From Candidatus Njordarchaeum guaymasense (GTDB lineage Archaea > Asgardarchaeota > Njordarchaeia > Njordarchaeales > Njordarchaeaceae), in the NCBI GenBank assembly GCA_030587605.1, contig JAUQYT010000142.1:1-16733 (forward strand): DNA of 16,733 nucleotides, given 5' to 3'. A program made the position numbers and the translations under genes. The notes under the pieces are model-generated. The model did not search any database. It was given only the letters and a program-made list of their open reading frames with translations, and was not told the DNA's origin. The first letter of the stretch is position 1. The number at the start of each line of letters is the position of its first letter. This document shows positions 6,486-14,226 of the stretch, piece by piece.

Positions 6486-7787
6486 GTGAGAAAGGGAACG
6501 GCTGTAGCTGTCGTATCGATCGGCGTACTCTTGTTGTCCAGCTACTTTGCAGGTTACTACTGGATTTCGGTATCAAATGCAATGCCTCAGGAAACGGGTA
6601 TTAAACGAGTTATCGTCATGACCATAGATTCCTGTAACCCAGAGTACATTTCACCGGAACTCACGCCAAACCTGTACGGCGCTATCAGACATGATGGCGT
6701 CATGTACCCTTACGGAGAGACCAATCTCGCAGCTGAGACACAGAACGGCCATACATCTCTGCTTTGCGGTGCCTACCCCAACTCAACAGGAATAGTTGGT
6801 AACGGCCTCTTGTTTCCAAATGGAACCTTTTATCCTGTTGTTATTGATCCCAAGTATCGACTCACAGAAACCATTTTCGAAATTCTGAACAAATCACGTC
6901 CTTATCCAGGTTTCAAGACCGCGTTCATATCAGGCAAATGGCGTCTGCCACCAATCCTCGCTCAAGGTGCTGACCTCGTCTTAAGCTGCGCAAAATCTGG
7001 GTTCCCCATCCCCCAGTACTATCGTGATAAACTCGGTGACCCCGTAACTTCTAACGATGGAGACATCGTCGATCCTTGGGTCTTCAATGCCCTCCTAAAC
7101 GTCGTCGAACACGACGACCCACAATTCATATTCGTCAACTTCGCGTGGACAGATACCTATCAACACAGGGTGGGCGACGCTGCGAACTTAGAAGCAAGGA
7201 GGCACCTAGCTGAACTTGACAACCAGTTCGAGATTTTGTTCTCTCAAATGAAGCGCATGGGTAAGTACTCGTCGACTCTCTTCGTAGTACTGTCGGATCA
7301 CGGAATGAACCAAATCCGAGGCGTAATCAGCCTCGACAAACTCCTGCGAGATCAAGAAATTTCATACAACAGTACTCATATTGAAGGCGGCAGCGCATTC
7401 CTATACTTCAACGATAACGCAAGTAGACAAGTGGCAATCTCATATTTCAAGTCCCTACCAGAGATCGCATTAGTGGTTCCAAGCGAAAACATGTCGCAAC
7501 TCCACCTAGATACTGAACGGTGGAGAAGAGGCGACCTCTACGTCTCAACGGTGAAGGGTTATACTTTCATAGCACCGGGAGCACCTATCTCCTACTTTGG
7601 TGACCACGGAGGAGTCGGAGCGACGCGCATAGTTTTCGCTTTCATAGGCGCAGGTATCTTAAACCCCGGAAGAATCCTAAGCGGAGTCCCATCCATTGCG
7701 GATGTCGTCCCTACAATAGGGAACATGACGGGTTGGCCTATCCCTAGCACAGCAGTGGGGAGTGTGCTTGATGAAGTCTTCTCATAG
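6486..7787 (+). CDS. Membrane-anchored type I phosphodiesterase/phosphatase-fold enzyme
   Basis: A 433-residue member of the alkaline-phosphatase superfamily (nucleotide pyrophosphatase/phosphodiesterase branch). One N-terminal helix (about 4-28) should anchor it with the catalytic domain outside the cell. The two-metal site appears complete: Asp48 in MTIDSCNP, nucleophile Thr85 in ETQNGHTSL, Asp223 and His227 in TDTYQHRVGD, Asp271-His272 in LSDHGMN, and His374 in GDHGG. Substrate could be a phosphodiester, nucleotide or lipid-linked phosphate. GTG 6486 is chosen because GGGAGAAGG lies just upstream and a TATA palindrome sits at 6418-6431; an upstream frame from GTG 6399 would add 29 hydrophilic residues ahead of the anchor. 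It is followed, with 17-bp overlap, by two membrane proteins. Confidence 0.85.
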   Translation: MRKGTAVAVVSIGVLLLSSYFAGYYWISVSNAMPQETGIKRVIVMTIDSCNPEYISPELTPNLYGAIRHDGVMYPYGETNLAAETQNGHTSLLCGAYPNSTGIVGNGLLFPNGTFYPVVIDPKYRLTETIFEILNKSRPYPGFKTAFISGKWRLPPILAQGADLVLSCAKSGFPIPQYYRDKLGDPVTSNDGDIVDPWVFNALLNVVEHDDPQFIFVNFAWTDTYQHRVGDAANLEARRHLAELDNQFEILFSQMKRMGKYSSTLFVVLSDHGMNQIRGVISLDKLLRDQEISYNSTHIEGGSAFLYFNDNASRQVAISYFKSLPEIALVVPSENMSQLHLDTERWRRGDLYVSTVKGYTFIAPGAPISYFGDHGGVGATRIVFAFIGAGILNPGRILSGVPSIADVVPTIGNMTGWPIPSTAVGSVLDEVFS

Positions 7788-8466
7788 CAACGATGGATTG
7801 AAGTGGACAAAGGAAGTGCTGGGCTCATACGTCGAGTTAGTAGTGAGGCCTTCCAGGGTAACGGATCACATTGCAGAGATGAAGCCCGACTTACCAGCAG
7901 CATTCATAGTTGTAGTGCTCTCCAGCGTTTTGATCACGCTAGCTGCCTTCATAGCGGGCGGTGCAGCACTCGAGATCTACCAGTATCAGATATCCACATT
8001 CTTAGTCGAGCTCCTCACGACTCCGTTTCCATCGCCGGCTTCGATCACTGTATTGGACTACCCCGTCGTACTCTTAAAGGACATTGCTTTCTTTGTCAAG
8101 ATATGGCTAGTCTTTTCTGTTCTCATATTCTTATTCATGAGATTCCTCCATGAAAAGGTGAGTTTGACAGACACATTGGTTTTCAGTGCTTGGACCGTAT
8201 CCCCTTGGGCCATAATCGGCTTTCTCTTCGGACCATTGTCACTGCTGCTGAAATTCGTTATACCATTGCTGTATCAATATGTTTTCATCTTTTCGCTGCT
8301 CACCTTGGCATTTATCGTTGCACCAGCAGTCTTCATCAGAGCATTGGCAACGTCACGCAGCATCCCAGTATACAAGGCAACAGTATCGTACATGCTCTCT
8401 CTATTCGTCCTATATGTGATACTGACACTGAACCACGCGGATGTTCTGTTCTACATAGTGGGGTGA
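7771..8466 (+). CDS. Yip1-like five-helix membrane protein
   Basis: A 231-residue membrane protein with a short cytoplasmic start containing LVVRPSRVTDHI, the kind of lead-in seen in archaeal and bacterial Yip1-like proteins, and about five helices (near 42-64, 105-124, 136-160, 168-190, 204-222). Helix 3 contains AWTVSPWAIIG, again Yip1-like. Family function in prokaryotes is unknown. ATG 7771 is preferred: GGGGAG (7757-7762) precedes it by eight bases. The start lies inside the phosphodiesterase gene (17-bp overlap), so the two are probably translated from one message. Family placement is moderate; membrane topology is clear. Confidence 0.65.
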   Translation: MKSSHSNDGLKWTKEVLGSYVELVVRPSRVTDHIAEMKPDLPAAFIVVVLSSVLITLAAFIAGGAALEIYQYQISTFLVELLTTPFPSPASITVLDYPVVLLKDIAFFVKIWLVFSVLIFLFMRFLHEKVSLTDTLVFSAWTVSPWAIIGFLFGPLSLLLKFVIPLLYQYVFIFSLLTLAFIVAPAVFIRALATSRSIPVYKATVSYMLSLFVLYVILTLNHADVLFYIVG

Positions 8467-8475
8467 GGAGAGACA

Positions 8476-9072
8476 TTGGAAGACCATAACTTCATTATTG
8501 ATCTGGTCTTGAGTCCGGGGCAAGCCATCGTTAAGGTTCAAAAGAAGTGGAGCCTAACGAAGACGGGGATAATATTCGTACTTACCTTCTTCATGCTCGC
8601 AGTCAACTATTTCTTAGTGAATTTCACTGGAAACGTGTTGAACTTCTTCTTCACACTGGGAATGGTGTTTGGAATCGTCATGGAGACTATGCTCTTGCTT
8701 CTGAACCTACTCTTCCTTTGGCTGTTCCTGAAACTGGGAAACTGGAGTGGAAAAGCAAGAGAATTCATAAAAACGGCGTCCTGGCTGATAATGGTTCCAG
8801 CGCTAATCTACTACTTGATAGCATTCCCGATATATCTAGTTCTTCGCTTAGCGCTTCAAGAAGGACTTGGAGTATACCTCTATAAGACTGCAAAATACCT
8901 CATTTACTTCTGGATCATCAGTTTGCTAGCAGTTGCAGTTACCAAGGATCAAAAGGAGACAAGAATCTCGAATATTGCTGCGGTTATCCTATCATTTACT
9001 CTAACGTATATTATGGTCGTCGCGGTGAACTACAGCCTCGTAAGTTTGGTAGAAGCAGGGGTACAAGTCTGA
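8476..9072 (+). CDS. Second five-helix membrane protein, Yip1-like
   Basis: A 198-residue membrane protein with about five helices (near 30-50, 55-86, 100-124, 138-156, 164-188) and the opening DLVLSPGQAIVKV, comparable in position to the lead-in of the preceding gene's product. Similar size, topology and adjacency suggest the two are distant paralogues forming a complex. The start is TTG at 8476, with GGTGAGGAG (8462-8470) five bases upstream; the stop of the previous gene lies inside this ribosome site, so expression should be coupled. It is the last gene of the run and is followed by a T-tract at 9110. No biochemical function is assigned. Confidence 0.6.
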   Translation: MEDHNFIIDLVLSPGQAIVKVQKKWSLTKTGIIFVLTFFMLAVNYFLVNFTGNVLNFFFTLGMVFGIVMETMLLLLNLLFLWLFLKLGNWSGKAREFIKTASWLIMVPALIYYLIAFPIYLVLRLALQEGLGVYLYKTAKYLIYFWIISLLAVAVTKDQKETRISNIAAVILSFTLTYIMVVAVNYSLVSLVEAGVQV

Positions 9073-9100
9073 TCGCAATGGAACAACAGAGTAGATCTCT

Positions 9101-9115
9101 ATTTCCCTCTTTTTT
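9101..9115 (+). terminator. T-tract terminator, convergent junction
   Basis: ATTTCCCTCTTTTTT ends in six Ts 38 bp past the stop of the last plus-strand membrane gene and just before the convergent DHPS-like gene. It fits a T-rich archaeal terminator; no stem is evident. Confidence 0.5.
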
Positions 9116-9130
9116 CCAGTACTATCCAAT

Positions 9131-10753
9131 TCAGTCTCCTGGGAACAATTCGTCATCTTGATAGTAGCTTCGACCAACTTGAGAAGCGATGTACGCTTTC
9201 TCAACCTCAGCACCTAAGTAGTAGGCGTGTTCCAGAGTTGAGACTAGCCCCTCTTTGTTTAGCGTATCCCGTATCGCCAGTGGTTCATCCCCTCTAACAA
9301 TAATATCGGCTACTTCTGTTCCTTCTTTGAAATGCGAGACGATGATTTGGTTCCTGTCACGGTCGACATTTATCTTGAAGAGACCTTTGGGATCGATTTT
9401 AGGTTCTGGCCCTCGTTTGGCTTCTAAGACGTGGAGCCTCTTGTCCCGCTTCTCTGTGGCGGCGTCGTAGGGGAGCTCCCTTCTCCTCTTTTCCTTTAGC
9501 ATCAGCAAGCTTAAACGCAGATCTTTGGGTGGAGTGTTTCTTCTCGCAGCCAAGTACATCATCTGGCAGGCTGTGACGAGTTCCTTTACGGCTCCACAGG
9601 TCTTTGCGCTACCTTCTGTCGTTAGCAATAAGGCAACACCCAACTCTTGGGCGATTCCAGCCAGGGTTGCGTTTACTCCAACGCTATCTGCGTCAATGAG
9701 TTCAGTAATATTTCCAACTCCAAGCATTAGCGGGGTGTTTGGGTTTTGCTCTGAGAAACTGCGTGAAGCAACAATTGAGGTAACGAGTCCTGGGAAGACC
9801 AAGGGATCCATGATGGGGTCTGCGATGATCTTCCTGAACCCCACGTCGGTTGCCTTCTTAATATTTTCCTCGAGGCTGGCTACCCTGACTTCTATTGACC
9901 TGCTTTGAGAAAACTGCTGTCCAACATCGACTCTTTCAGGTATCACAACCACAGCAGTCTCCTCTGAGCCCCTAGGGCACTTGATCTTGTCTACGTTTTG
10001 AGAGTTGAGGCTCAGAATCATGTCTGCTCCGCTAAGTAGCCCTGCTTCAATTTCCTCTGCGTTGAGGGTGTCTATGCTTACTGGAACCGGTAGTTTACGC
10101 TTGAGTAATGTTACTATTCGTCTAGCATCATCTGGTCTTACCTCGCCTGCCAACATCCCCACATCAACTACTCGTGCTCCATTTTCAACATAGTACTTCG
10201 CTCTCCTGAGCACCTCTTCTTCTTTGAGGATAGGCGCATCTAGTATCTCGGCCATTACACGCATGGGGAAGTCTCTGCCAATTGGGACACGGTTACCTTC
10301 GCCTCTGCCGATGACCGCATTCCACGGCTTCCCAGTTATCGATCTGTCTTGGTGCTCCGCCTCTTCGAGCATAGCCGTGTTCCTTCGCCGCAAGTGCTCG
10401 GAAACAATGAAGTCAGCTGCTTTAATCTTCGATAACTTCACGTTCTCAAGAACCTCTAGTAAGGCAGGAAGATCTGCGGCGTAGCGAGTACCCTTGATGA
10501 CAGGAACTTTGACTGTTTCTTCCACTATAGATGTTTCTCCACGAACCATTCCTGGTACGATCACGAGATCATATCCTGTCAGGTCCTCATGTTTTAGCTC
10601 CTGAGCTATTTGGTTAGGAGTCAGTAGAGCTGCGACGGGCACTGCCAGAGCCTTGACCGAAAACTGAACTTTGCTCTGCTCCGCAGCTGATTGGTGGAGA
10701 ACCTGTTTGGCTAGCTGCCCTGTGACTAACAACACTCTCATACTGATACTCAT
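9131..10753 (-). CDS. Dihydropteroate synthase-related protein
   Basis: A 540-residue member of the archaeal DHPS-related family (relatives include M. jannaschii MJ0107). It has an N-terminal domain of about 130 residues (DUF6513-like), a pterin-binding TIM barrel (about 165-405) and a C-terminal domain of about 120 residues. Barrel landmarks are GARVVDVGM (192-200), VSIDT (225-229), LSLNSQN (247-253), ADPIMDP (311-317) and LGVGNITEL (344-352), which parallel the DHPS substrate-binding strands; the classic SxK motif of bacterial DHPS is not present. Given its place beside mptA, mptE, mptD and mptG, it is a good candidate to couple hydroxymethyldihydropterin diphosphate to beta-RFA phosphate. 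ATG 10753 is used; ATG 10741 is a close alternative with GAGATGAG upstream. It probably has its own promoter in the 190-bp gap. Confidence 0.82.
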   Translation of the reverse strand: MSISMRVLLVTGQLAKQVLHQSAAEQSKVQFSVKALAVPVAALLTPNQIAQELKHEDLTGYDLVIVPGMVRGETSIVEETVKVPVIKGTRYAADLPALLEVLENVKLSKIKAADFIVSEHLRRRNTAMLEEAEHQDRSITGKPWNAVIGRGEGNRVPIGRDFPMRVMAEILDAPILKEEEVLRRAKYYVENGARVVDVGMLAGEVRPDDARRIVTLLKRKLPVPVSIDTLNAEEIEAGLLSGADMILSLNSQNVDKIKCPRGSEETAVVVIPERVDVGQQFSQSRSIEVRVASLEENIKKATDVGFRKIIADPIMDPLVFPGLVTSIVASRSFSEQNPNTPLMLGVGNITELIDADSVGVNATLAGIAQELGVALLLTTEGSAKTCGAVKELVTACQMMYLAARRNTPPKDLRLSLLMLKEKRRRELPYDAATEKRDKRLHVLEAKRGPEPKIDPKGLFKINVDRDRNQIIVSHFKEGTEVADIIVRGDEPLAIRDTLNKEGLVSTLEHAYYLGAEVEKAYIASQVGRSYYQDDELFPGD

Positions 10754-10943
10754 CTCTTTATTCGCGACGTACTACAATGTACGGTGATCAATACAAGCAC
10801 TCATCAACCAATCACATTGCTTTCTTATCTAAAAAAGTTATACCAATACATGACAAGATAAGACGAATACGACATGAGAAAGAAGAATTATCTACGTCCA
10901 AATGATCGCAAGTGAAAAACTTCACACGTGATGATTTGGAGAC
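10754..10943. promoter_or_regulatory. Promoter region with 8-bp inverted repeat
   Basis: This 190-bp gap lies between the flavoprotein stop and the DHPS-related start. TCTTATCT (10823-10830) and AGATAAGA (10856-10863) form a perfect inverted repeat bracketing AAAAAAGTTATACC, which reads as a TATA-like GGTATAACTTTTTT on the minus strand. This would give the DHPS-related gene its own start with a leader of roughly 60 nt. A 13-codon basic frame at 10874-10915 on the plus strand is not supported as a gene. Confidence 0.4.
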
Positions 10944-11693
10944 TCACCGGGATCCTCTGGGTCTGACCCAGAACTCAGTAACAAGTTTAGGCACAATCTC
11001 GTTTGGGTTTCTGAGCACTTCAATACGATCCATTTCTCTTAGCTTTCTGACATTTTCGAGATCCACTTTTCGGGCCTTAACCTTTACACGTTCACCGATC
11101 TTGACAACGCCGTACGGGCAAACCTTCGCACAGATACCTGCTCCATAGCACTTCGAGAGGTCTATCCTCGCTTTCCCTTGAACCCTCTCAACAGCCTTGT
11201 GAGGGCATTCATCAATAGGTGGACACACTTCGCATGCTCTGCACGCTTCACGGTCAACCATCGGTGGAAGAGTCGTCTCAGTTTCTTCTTCCTGGTCAGT
11301 TGGAATAATAAGAACGGGCACACTACCCTTACATGCATGGGCTACAGTATTCGTGACGAGCGTGTCTGCGATCCCGCTTACAATCTTGGCGACAGTGTTT
11401 GCGGTTGCTGGCGAAACTATGAGAACATCATAGGCTCTCTTTGAAAACCTCCCAGCATGGGGTGCGGCTGCGCTTTCATCTTTTCCGGTCAGTACTTCAC
11501 TGTAGTAGCTGCCATCCGATACCTTTCTTAACATATCACTGAGTCCGTATATCCTAACGGTTTCAATGGCTGCGAGAGAAAGAAAAGTCGTCACCTTCGC
11601 ATCATACTCGTCAACCAGCCTTTTCATCGATAAGAACGTCTCCTTAAGCAAGTGTCCGGCGCCAGTTATAGCCCAAGCAACAAACTTGCTCAT
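10944..11693 (-). CDS. Iron-sulfur flavoprotein, AfpA/DmrX type
   Basis: A 249-residue protein with an N-terminal flavoprotein (HFCD-type, FMN-binding) domain (about 3-135) and a C-terminal ferredoxin domain (about 145-200), followed by a basic tail. ITGAGHLL near the start and SPATANTVAKI (about 94-104) are flavin-site segments. M. mazei DmrX, of this architecture, reduces dihydromethanopterin to tetrahydromethanopterin, so this is the likely last step of the cofactor pathway. Ferredoxin cysteines are CRACEVC-x5-CP (151, 154, 157, 163) and CYGAGICAKVCP (182, 188, 192); Ala185 replaces the expected second Cys, leaving seven of eight ligands. ATG 11693 follows GGTGAT at nine bases; GTG 11702 is in frame but overlaps that site. 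It lies 32 bp after mptD in the same operon. Confidence 0.82.
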   Translation of the reverse strand: MSKFVAWAITGAGHLLKETFLSMKRLVDEYDAKVTTFLSLAAIETVRIYGLSDMLRKVSDGSYYSEVLTGKDESAAAPHAGRFSKRAYDVLIVSPATANTVAKIVSGIADTLVTNTVAHACKGSVPVLIIPTDQEEETETTLPPMVDREACRACEVCPPIDECPHKAVERVQGKARIDLSKCYGAGICAKVCPYGVVKIGERVKVKARKVDLENVRKLREMDRIEVLRNPNEIVPKLVTEFWVRPRGSR

Positions 11694-11725
11694 TTGTGTC
11701 ACATCACCGTGCGGACTGGAACCGC

Positions 11726-12157
11726 TTATTTCTCTTCGAATATCTTTTCGACGAACATCAAGTTATAGTCAAGTTCTGGAACATATTTCATGGCGACGAC
11801 CGCTTTGGCTTTCCCATATCTTGTTGCAACTCTTACCTGCAGAGCTGAATTTTTCAAAACATCATAGTCGTATGGATGTTTCTTTGATCCCTTGATTTGA
11901 CCTTTTCTTATTTTCACTTCGACCTGTTCCTTGAATGGTTGAAGTTCCATTGTCAACTTGATGGCTTTCTCGAGCGTCTCAATGATCTTCGGGTCCCTAG
12001 AAATCGGAATCCCAGTGAACTGATGATAGATTGCGCCTAGAGCTATCCCTCCCTCAAATATGGCGCGCTCCCTGTCTGAGACGCTCTTGTCAAAAAATCT
12101 CCTAGCTTGATCGTTCGTTGTTTCCTTCTCCATAATCCTTTTCACCCTCTCTATCAT
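11726..12157 (-). CDS. mptD: Dihydroneopterin aldolase MptD
   Basis: A 143-residue protein of the archaeal MptD family (PF04038), which cleaves 7,8-dihydroneopterin to 6-hydroxymethyl-7,8-dihydropterin and glycolaldehyde, and is unrelated to bacterial FolB. The conserved core SDRERAIFEGGIALGAIYHQ (27-46) is evident. It contains Glu35 and His45, ten apart, matching the spacing of catalytic residues I recall for the M. jannaschii enzyme; the remainder, HPYDYDVLKNSALQVRV, is also family-like. The start at ATG 12157 overlaps the mptE stop by four bases but has no clear ribosome site. ATG 12133 (eight residues shorter) has GGGTG nine bases upstream and is equally possible. Placement directly behind mptE, its downstream enzyme, supports the call. 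Confidence 0.9.
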   Translation of the reverse strand: MIERVKRIMEKETTNDQARRFFDKSVSDRERAIFEGGIALGAIYHQFTGIPISRDPKIIETLEKAIKLTMELQPFKEQVEVKIRKGQIKGSKKHPYDYDVLKNSALQVRVATRYGKAKAVVAMKYVPELDYNLMFVEKIFEEK

Positions 12158-12978
12158 GTGGGGGTTACTACTTTCTTGAGGTTCTTGAATTCTATGTTAG
12201 TGAAGCCCTTTATCGTTTCTCCCTTCGGTCCTGTGGCGTTGAACAATCCGCCTTCAGCTCTCGACCAAGTGGCAAGCCATTCTAGTAATTCTTTTGCGAA
12301 ACGCAGTTTTGCCCTCTTGTTTGCCAACCACTTGCTCTCTTCTTGACGTGAAGAGAAGTTAGAAGCCCTATTCTTGGAGTGCTCGCCAATGGTTGTGCCT
12401 AAGTCCATTCCTGCCAAGATGATGGTTTTGGCTGCCATTTCCTCTGCCAAGAATGTCGCCCTGTCGCCATCCGTGAAGCCCCCAAAGTTGTGGACAATCG
12501 GCGGGGATGGCTCAACTTGAGTTGTCCCAAATATACCGGCTCCACGTTTTTCTATTATCTTAGGGACCCACTCTCTCATGGCATCAATGTTGTCTCCGTG
12601 AGCATGAATAACCGTCATTGAGCCGAGTTTGCTGACTTCAATTATGTCTTCCATGTATCCATCTAGATCGGTGACCACTACGTGTGGAGAGACAGATCTC
12701 TCAAGGAGAGCGCTGGTTGCTCCATCTGCGACTACCAAGGTAAATGACTTCTCCAAACCATTCGAGACAAACTCGGATAGGTTATTCTCAAGAGACGGGC
12801 CTGCTCCGAAGATAATAACATGTTTGTTTCGGATCTTCTTCTTGAGTTCATTGAGAGGGTGGACTATCTCGGCTAGTAGTTCGCGGAGTGTGCGTGTTGC
12901 CTGGCGATCCTTCTCGACATCGTAACCAAACTTTGAGGCTATCCTCTCATACCAAGGCAACCAGCGGCTAAACTCCAT
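12154..12978 (-). CDS. mptE: 6-Hydroxymethyldihydropterin pyrophosphokinase MptE
   Basis: A 274-residue DUF115-type protein (M. jannaschii MJ1634 family) that transfers diphosphate from ATP to 6-hydroxymethyl-7,8-dihydropterin, activating it for coupling; it is the archaeal replacement for FolK. Recognisable segments are VIIFGAGPSL (54-63, nucleotide loop), VVADGATSA (82-90), VVTDLDG (101-107), HAHGDN (125-130) and LAGMDLGTTIGEHS (about 193-206). Length is a little above the usual 230-250 because of an N-terminal helical lead of about 45 residues. ATG 12978 has GGTGG and GAGG upstream. It lies 58 bp after mptA and overlaps mptD by four bases. Confidence 0.9.
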   Translation of the reverse strand: MEFSRWLPWYERIASKFGYDVEKDRQATRTLRELLAEIVHPLNELKKKIRNKHVIIFGAGPSLENNLSEFVSNGLEKSFTLVVADGATSALLERSVSPHVVVTDLDGYMEDIIEVSKLGSMTVIHAHGDNIDAMREWVPKIIEKRGAGIFGTTQVEPSPPIVHNFGGFTDGDRATFLAEEMAAKTIILAGMDLGTTIGEHSKNRASNFSSRQEESKWLANKRAKLRFAKELLEWLATWSRAEGGLFNATGPKGETIKGFTNIEFKNLKKVVTPT

Positions 12979-13036
12979 TGTTCCTCAAGCCACCCGACCA
13001 GAAAAGCATGAAACAAGAATTCGATACGCGGCCTCT

Positions 13037-14038
13037 TCATTGCGTCAGGCGCTGTTCATGCCTGCTCTTAGCAGGACTTGGTGGTGGGCTCCGGGCTGCT
13101 CTATTGCTCAACTCATACTTTAGTTCCCCAAGCGTCGCGCGCCTCATCGCTACCATGTCATGCTTATGGATGCTTTCTGCACTCCTGATCTTCATCAAGA
13201 CGCGGGTTTCATCTGGGAGATCATGGAATGTCTCGACCACTCCTTTTGCCATATATCTTATTGAATCCTCAACGAACCTCGCATTGCCTATTGCCCTAAT
13301 TACCGTCTCAACTTCGTCTGGACGCTTAAGCAATTCATAGGTTGGTGCGCTGAAGGAGTCTTCGAGTATCTTTATTATGTCCGTGAGGTCGACGTTGAAT
13401 CCTCGAGGCGAATCCATGAGTATTGAGCCTGCACAACGCTGCATGTGAGTCCCTGTCGGAGGATCACTAAGGAGATCCTGAGTCTGCCTCTCTGTGAGTT
13501 GTGAAATCCCATTCCCAAGGATCTTATCTGTAAACAGGTTGGCCAGTGATTCCTTCACACATGGGCATGCGGTTATACCAAGAACTCGAGCCCCAATCAT
13601 TCTCTTAGTAACGACATCTTGTCCATTGAGTTTTGATACCGCCTTGGCGAAGACGGTGTACGGCTCAAGCGTATCGATTCTGGTTACTGGTGTTTTTCGT
13701 TCGACGATCGCTTCGGCTCTTGCCCTGACTTCAGTTCTCGTGGCATCCTCATGTCTCTCGAGGAGCCTTCGAGAGATTGCCGCACACAGATCCTCAATCC
13801 TGTCGGTTCCCTTCACGAACTCGCTGAATACCTCCGCAATAGCTTCGTAGCTTCTTGAAGCATGAATCCCTCTGCGCAGAGTTGGAAGATCAACGAAGAC
13901 CTGAAACACTGGTGTGATGATCACTCTTTTGCCTCCTAGGGAAGCGAAGCTCACAGGCATTCTAATTCCAACCACGCCGACCTTCTCCAAGGGAATGGCG
14001 ACATTTGGTTTCTCTCGGTGAACATCACGCGGACTCAA
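13037..14038 (-). CDS. mptA: GTP cyclohydrolase MptA
   Basis: A 333-residue FolE2/MptA-family tunnelling-fold enzyme. MptA opens and rearranges GTP to 7,8-dihydroneopterin 2',3'-cyclic phosphate, the first step of H4MPT synthesis, normally with Fe(II). Landmarks are VGIRMPV (22-28), RGIHASRSYE (56-65), GITACPCV (154-161, Cys158 and Cys160) and GTHMQRC (196-202, His198), which carry the expected metal and substrate residues. The C-terminal 25 residues are a basic, Pro/Ser-rich tail (ARSPPPSPAK) not needed by the fold. The start is TTG 14038; GGTGAG lies eight bases upstream, and no in-frame ATG is close. It is first in the minus-strand mpt operon. The cyclic product must be opened by MptB, not found in this window. 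Confidence 0.92.
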   Translation of the reverse strand: MSPRDVHREKPNVAIPLEKVGVVGIRMPVSFASLGGKRVIITPVFQVFVDLPTLRRGIHASRSYEAIAEVFSEFVKGTDRIEDLCAAISRRLLERHEDATRTEVRARAEAIVERKTPVTRIDTLEPYTVFAKAVSKLNGQDVVTKRMIGARVLGITACPCVKESLANLFTDKILGNGISQLTERQTQDLLSDPPTGTHMQRCAGSILMDSPRGFNVDLTDIIKILEDSFSAPTYELLKRPDEVETVIRAIGNARFVEDSIRYMAKGVVETFHDLPDETRVLMKIRSAESIHKHDMVAMRRATLGELKYELSNRAARSPPPSPAKSRHEQRLTQ

Positions 14039-14116
14039 GTTTTCGACTCACCCGTCAGAATCAGTGCGAATTGATTATCAGCATAGGAATGCTTACAACC
14101 CCTTAATGACTCATGT

Positions 14117-14129
14117 TTGAATATAAATA
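14117..14129. promoter_or_regulatory. Back-to-back TATA of the divergent mpt blocks
   Basis: TTGAATATAAATAG holds ATATAAATAG on the plus strand and CTATTTATATTC on the minus strand, so the same bases could serve both directions. Plus-strand transcription would start near 14146-14150 toward DUF447-mptG; minus-strand transcription near 14095 toward mptA, leaving a leader of about 57 nt. Confidence 0.55.
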
Positions 14130-14134
14130 GTTGT

Positions 14135-14154
14135 GTTGCGATAAAAAACGCAAC
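14135..14154 (+). promoter_or_regulatory. GTTGCG/CGCAAC inverted repeat at the start site
   Basis: GTTGCG (14135-14140) and CGCAAC (14149-14154) are perfect inverted arms around the loop ATAAAAAA. They begin six bases downstream of the TATA element and span the predicted plus-strand transcription start, where a bound repressor would block initiation. Operator function is inferred from symmetry and position. Confidence 0.45.
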
Positions 14155-14226
14155 GAGGAAATGTTGCATGACCTCCAACACCTGGTGACTTCAACTCGGC
14201 TAAATCGAATAGCGAGAGGAACTCCT

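Noticed and set aside
10874..10915. 13-codon basic plus-strand frame in the 190-bp gap, with a TATA-like stretch upstream
   Set aside because: Too short to support without conservation, and no ribosome site precedes it.
12978..13340. 120-codon plus-strand frame opposite the end of mptA
   Set aside because: Antisense to conserved MptA sequence, with no ribosome site or recognisable product.
14131..14226. Upstream extension of DUF447 from TTG 14131
   Set aside because: This start lies at the predicted transcription start within the inverted repeat, and the extra residues do not match the usual beginning of the family; ATG 14227 has a good ribosome site.
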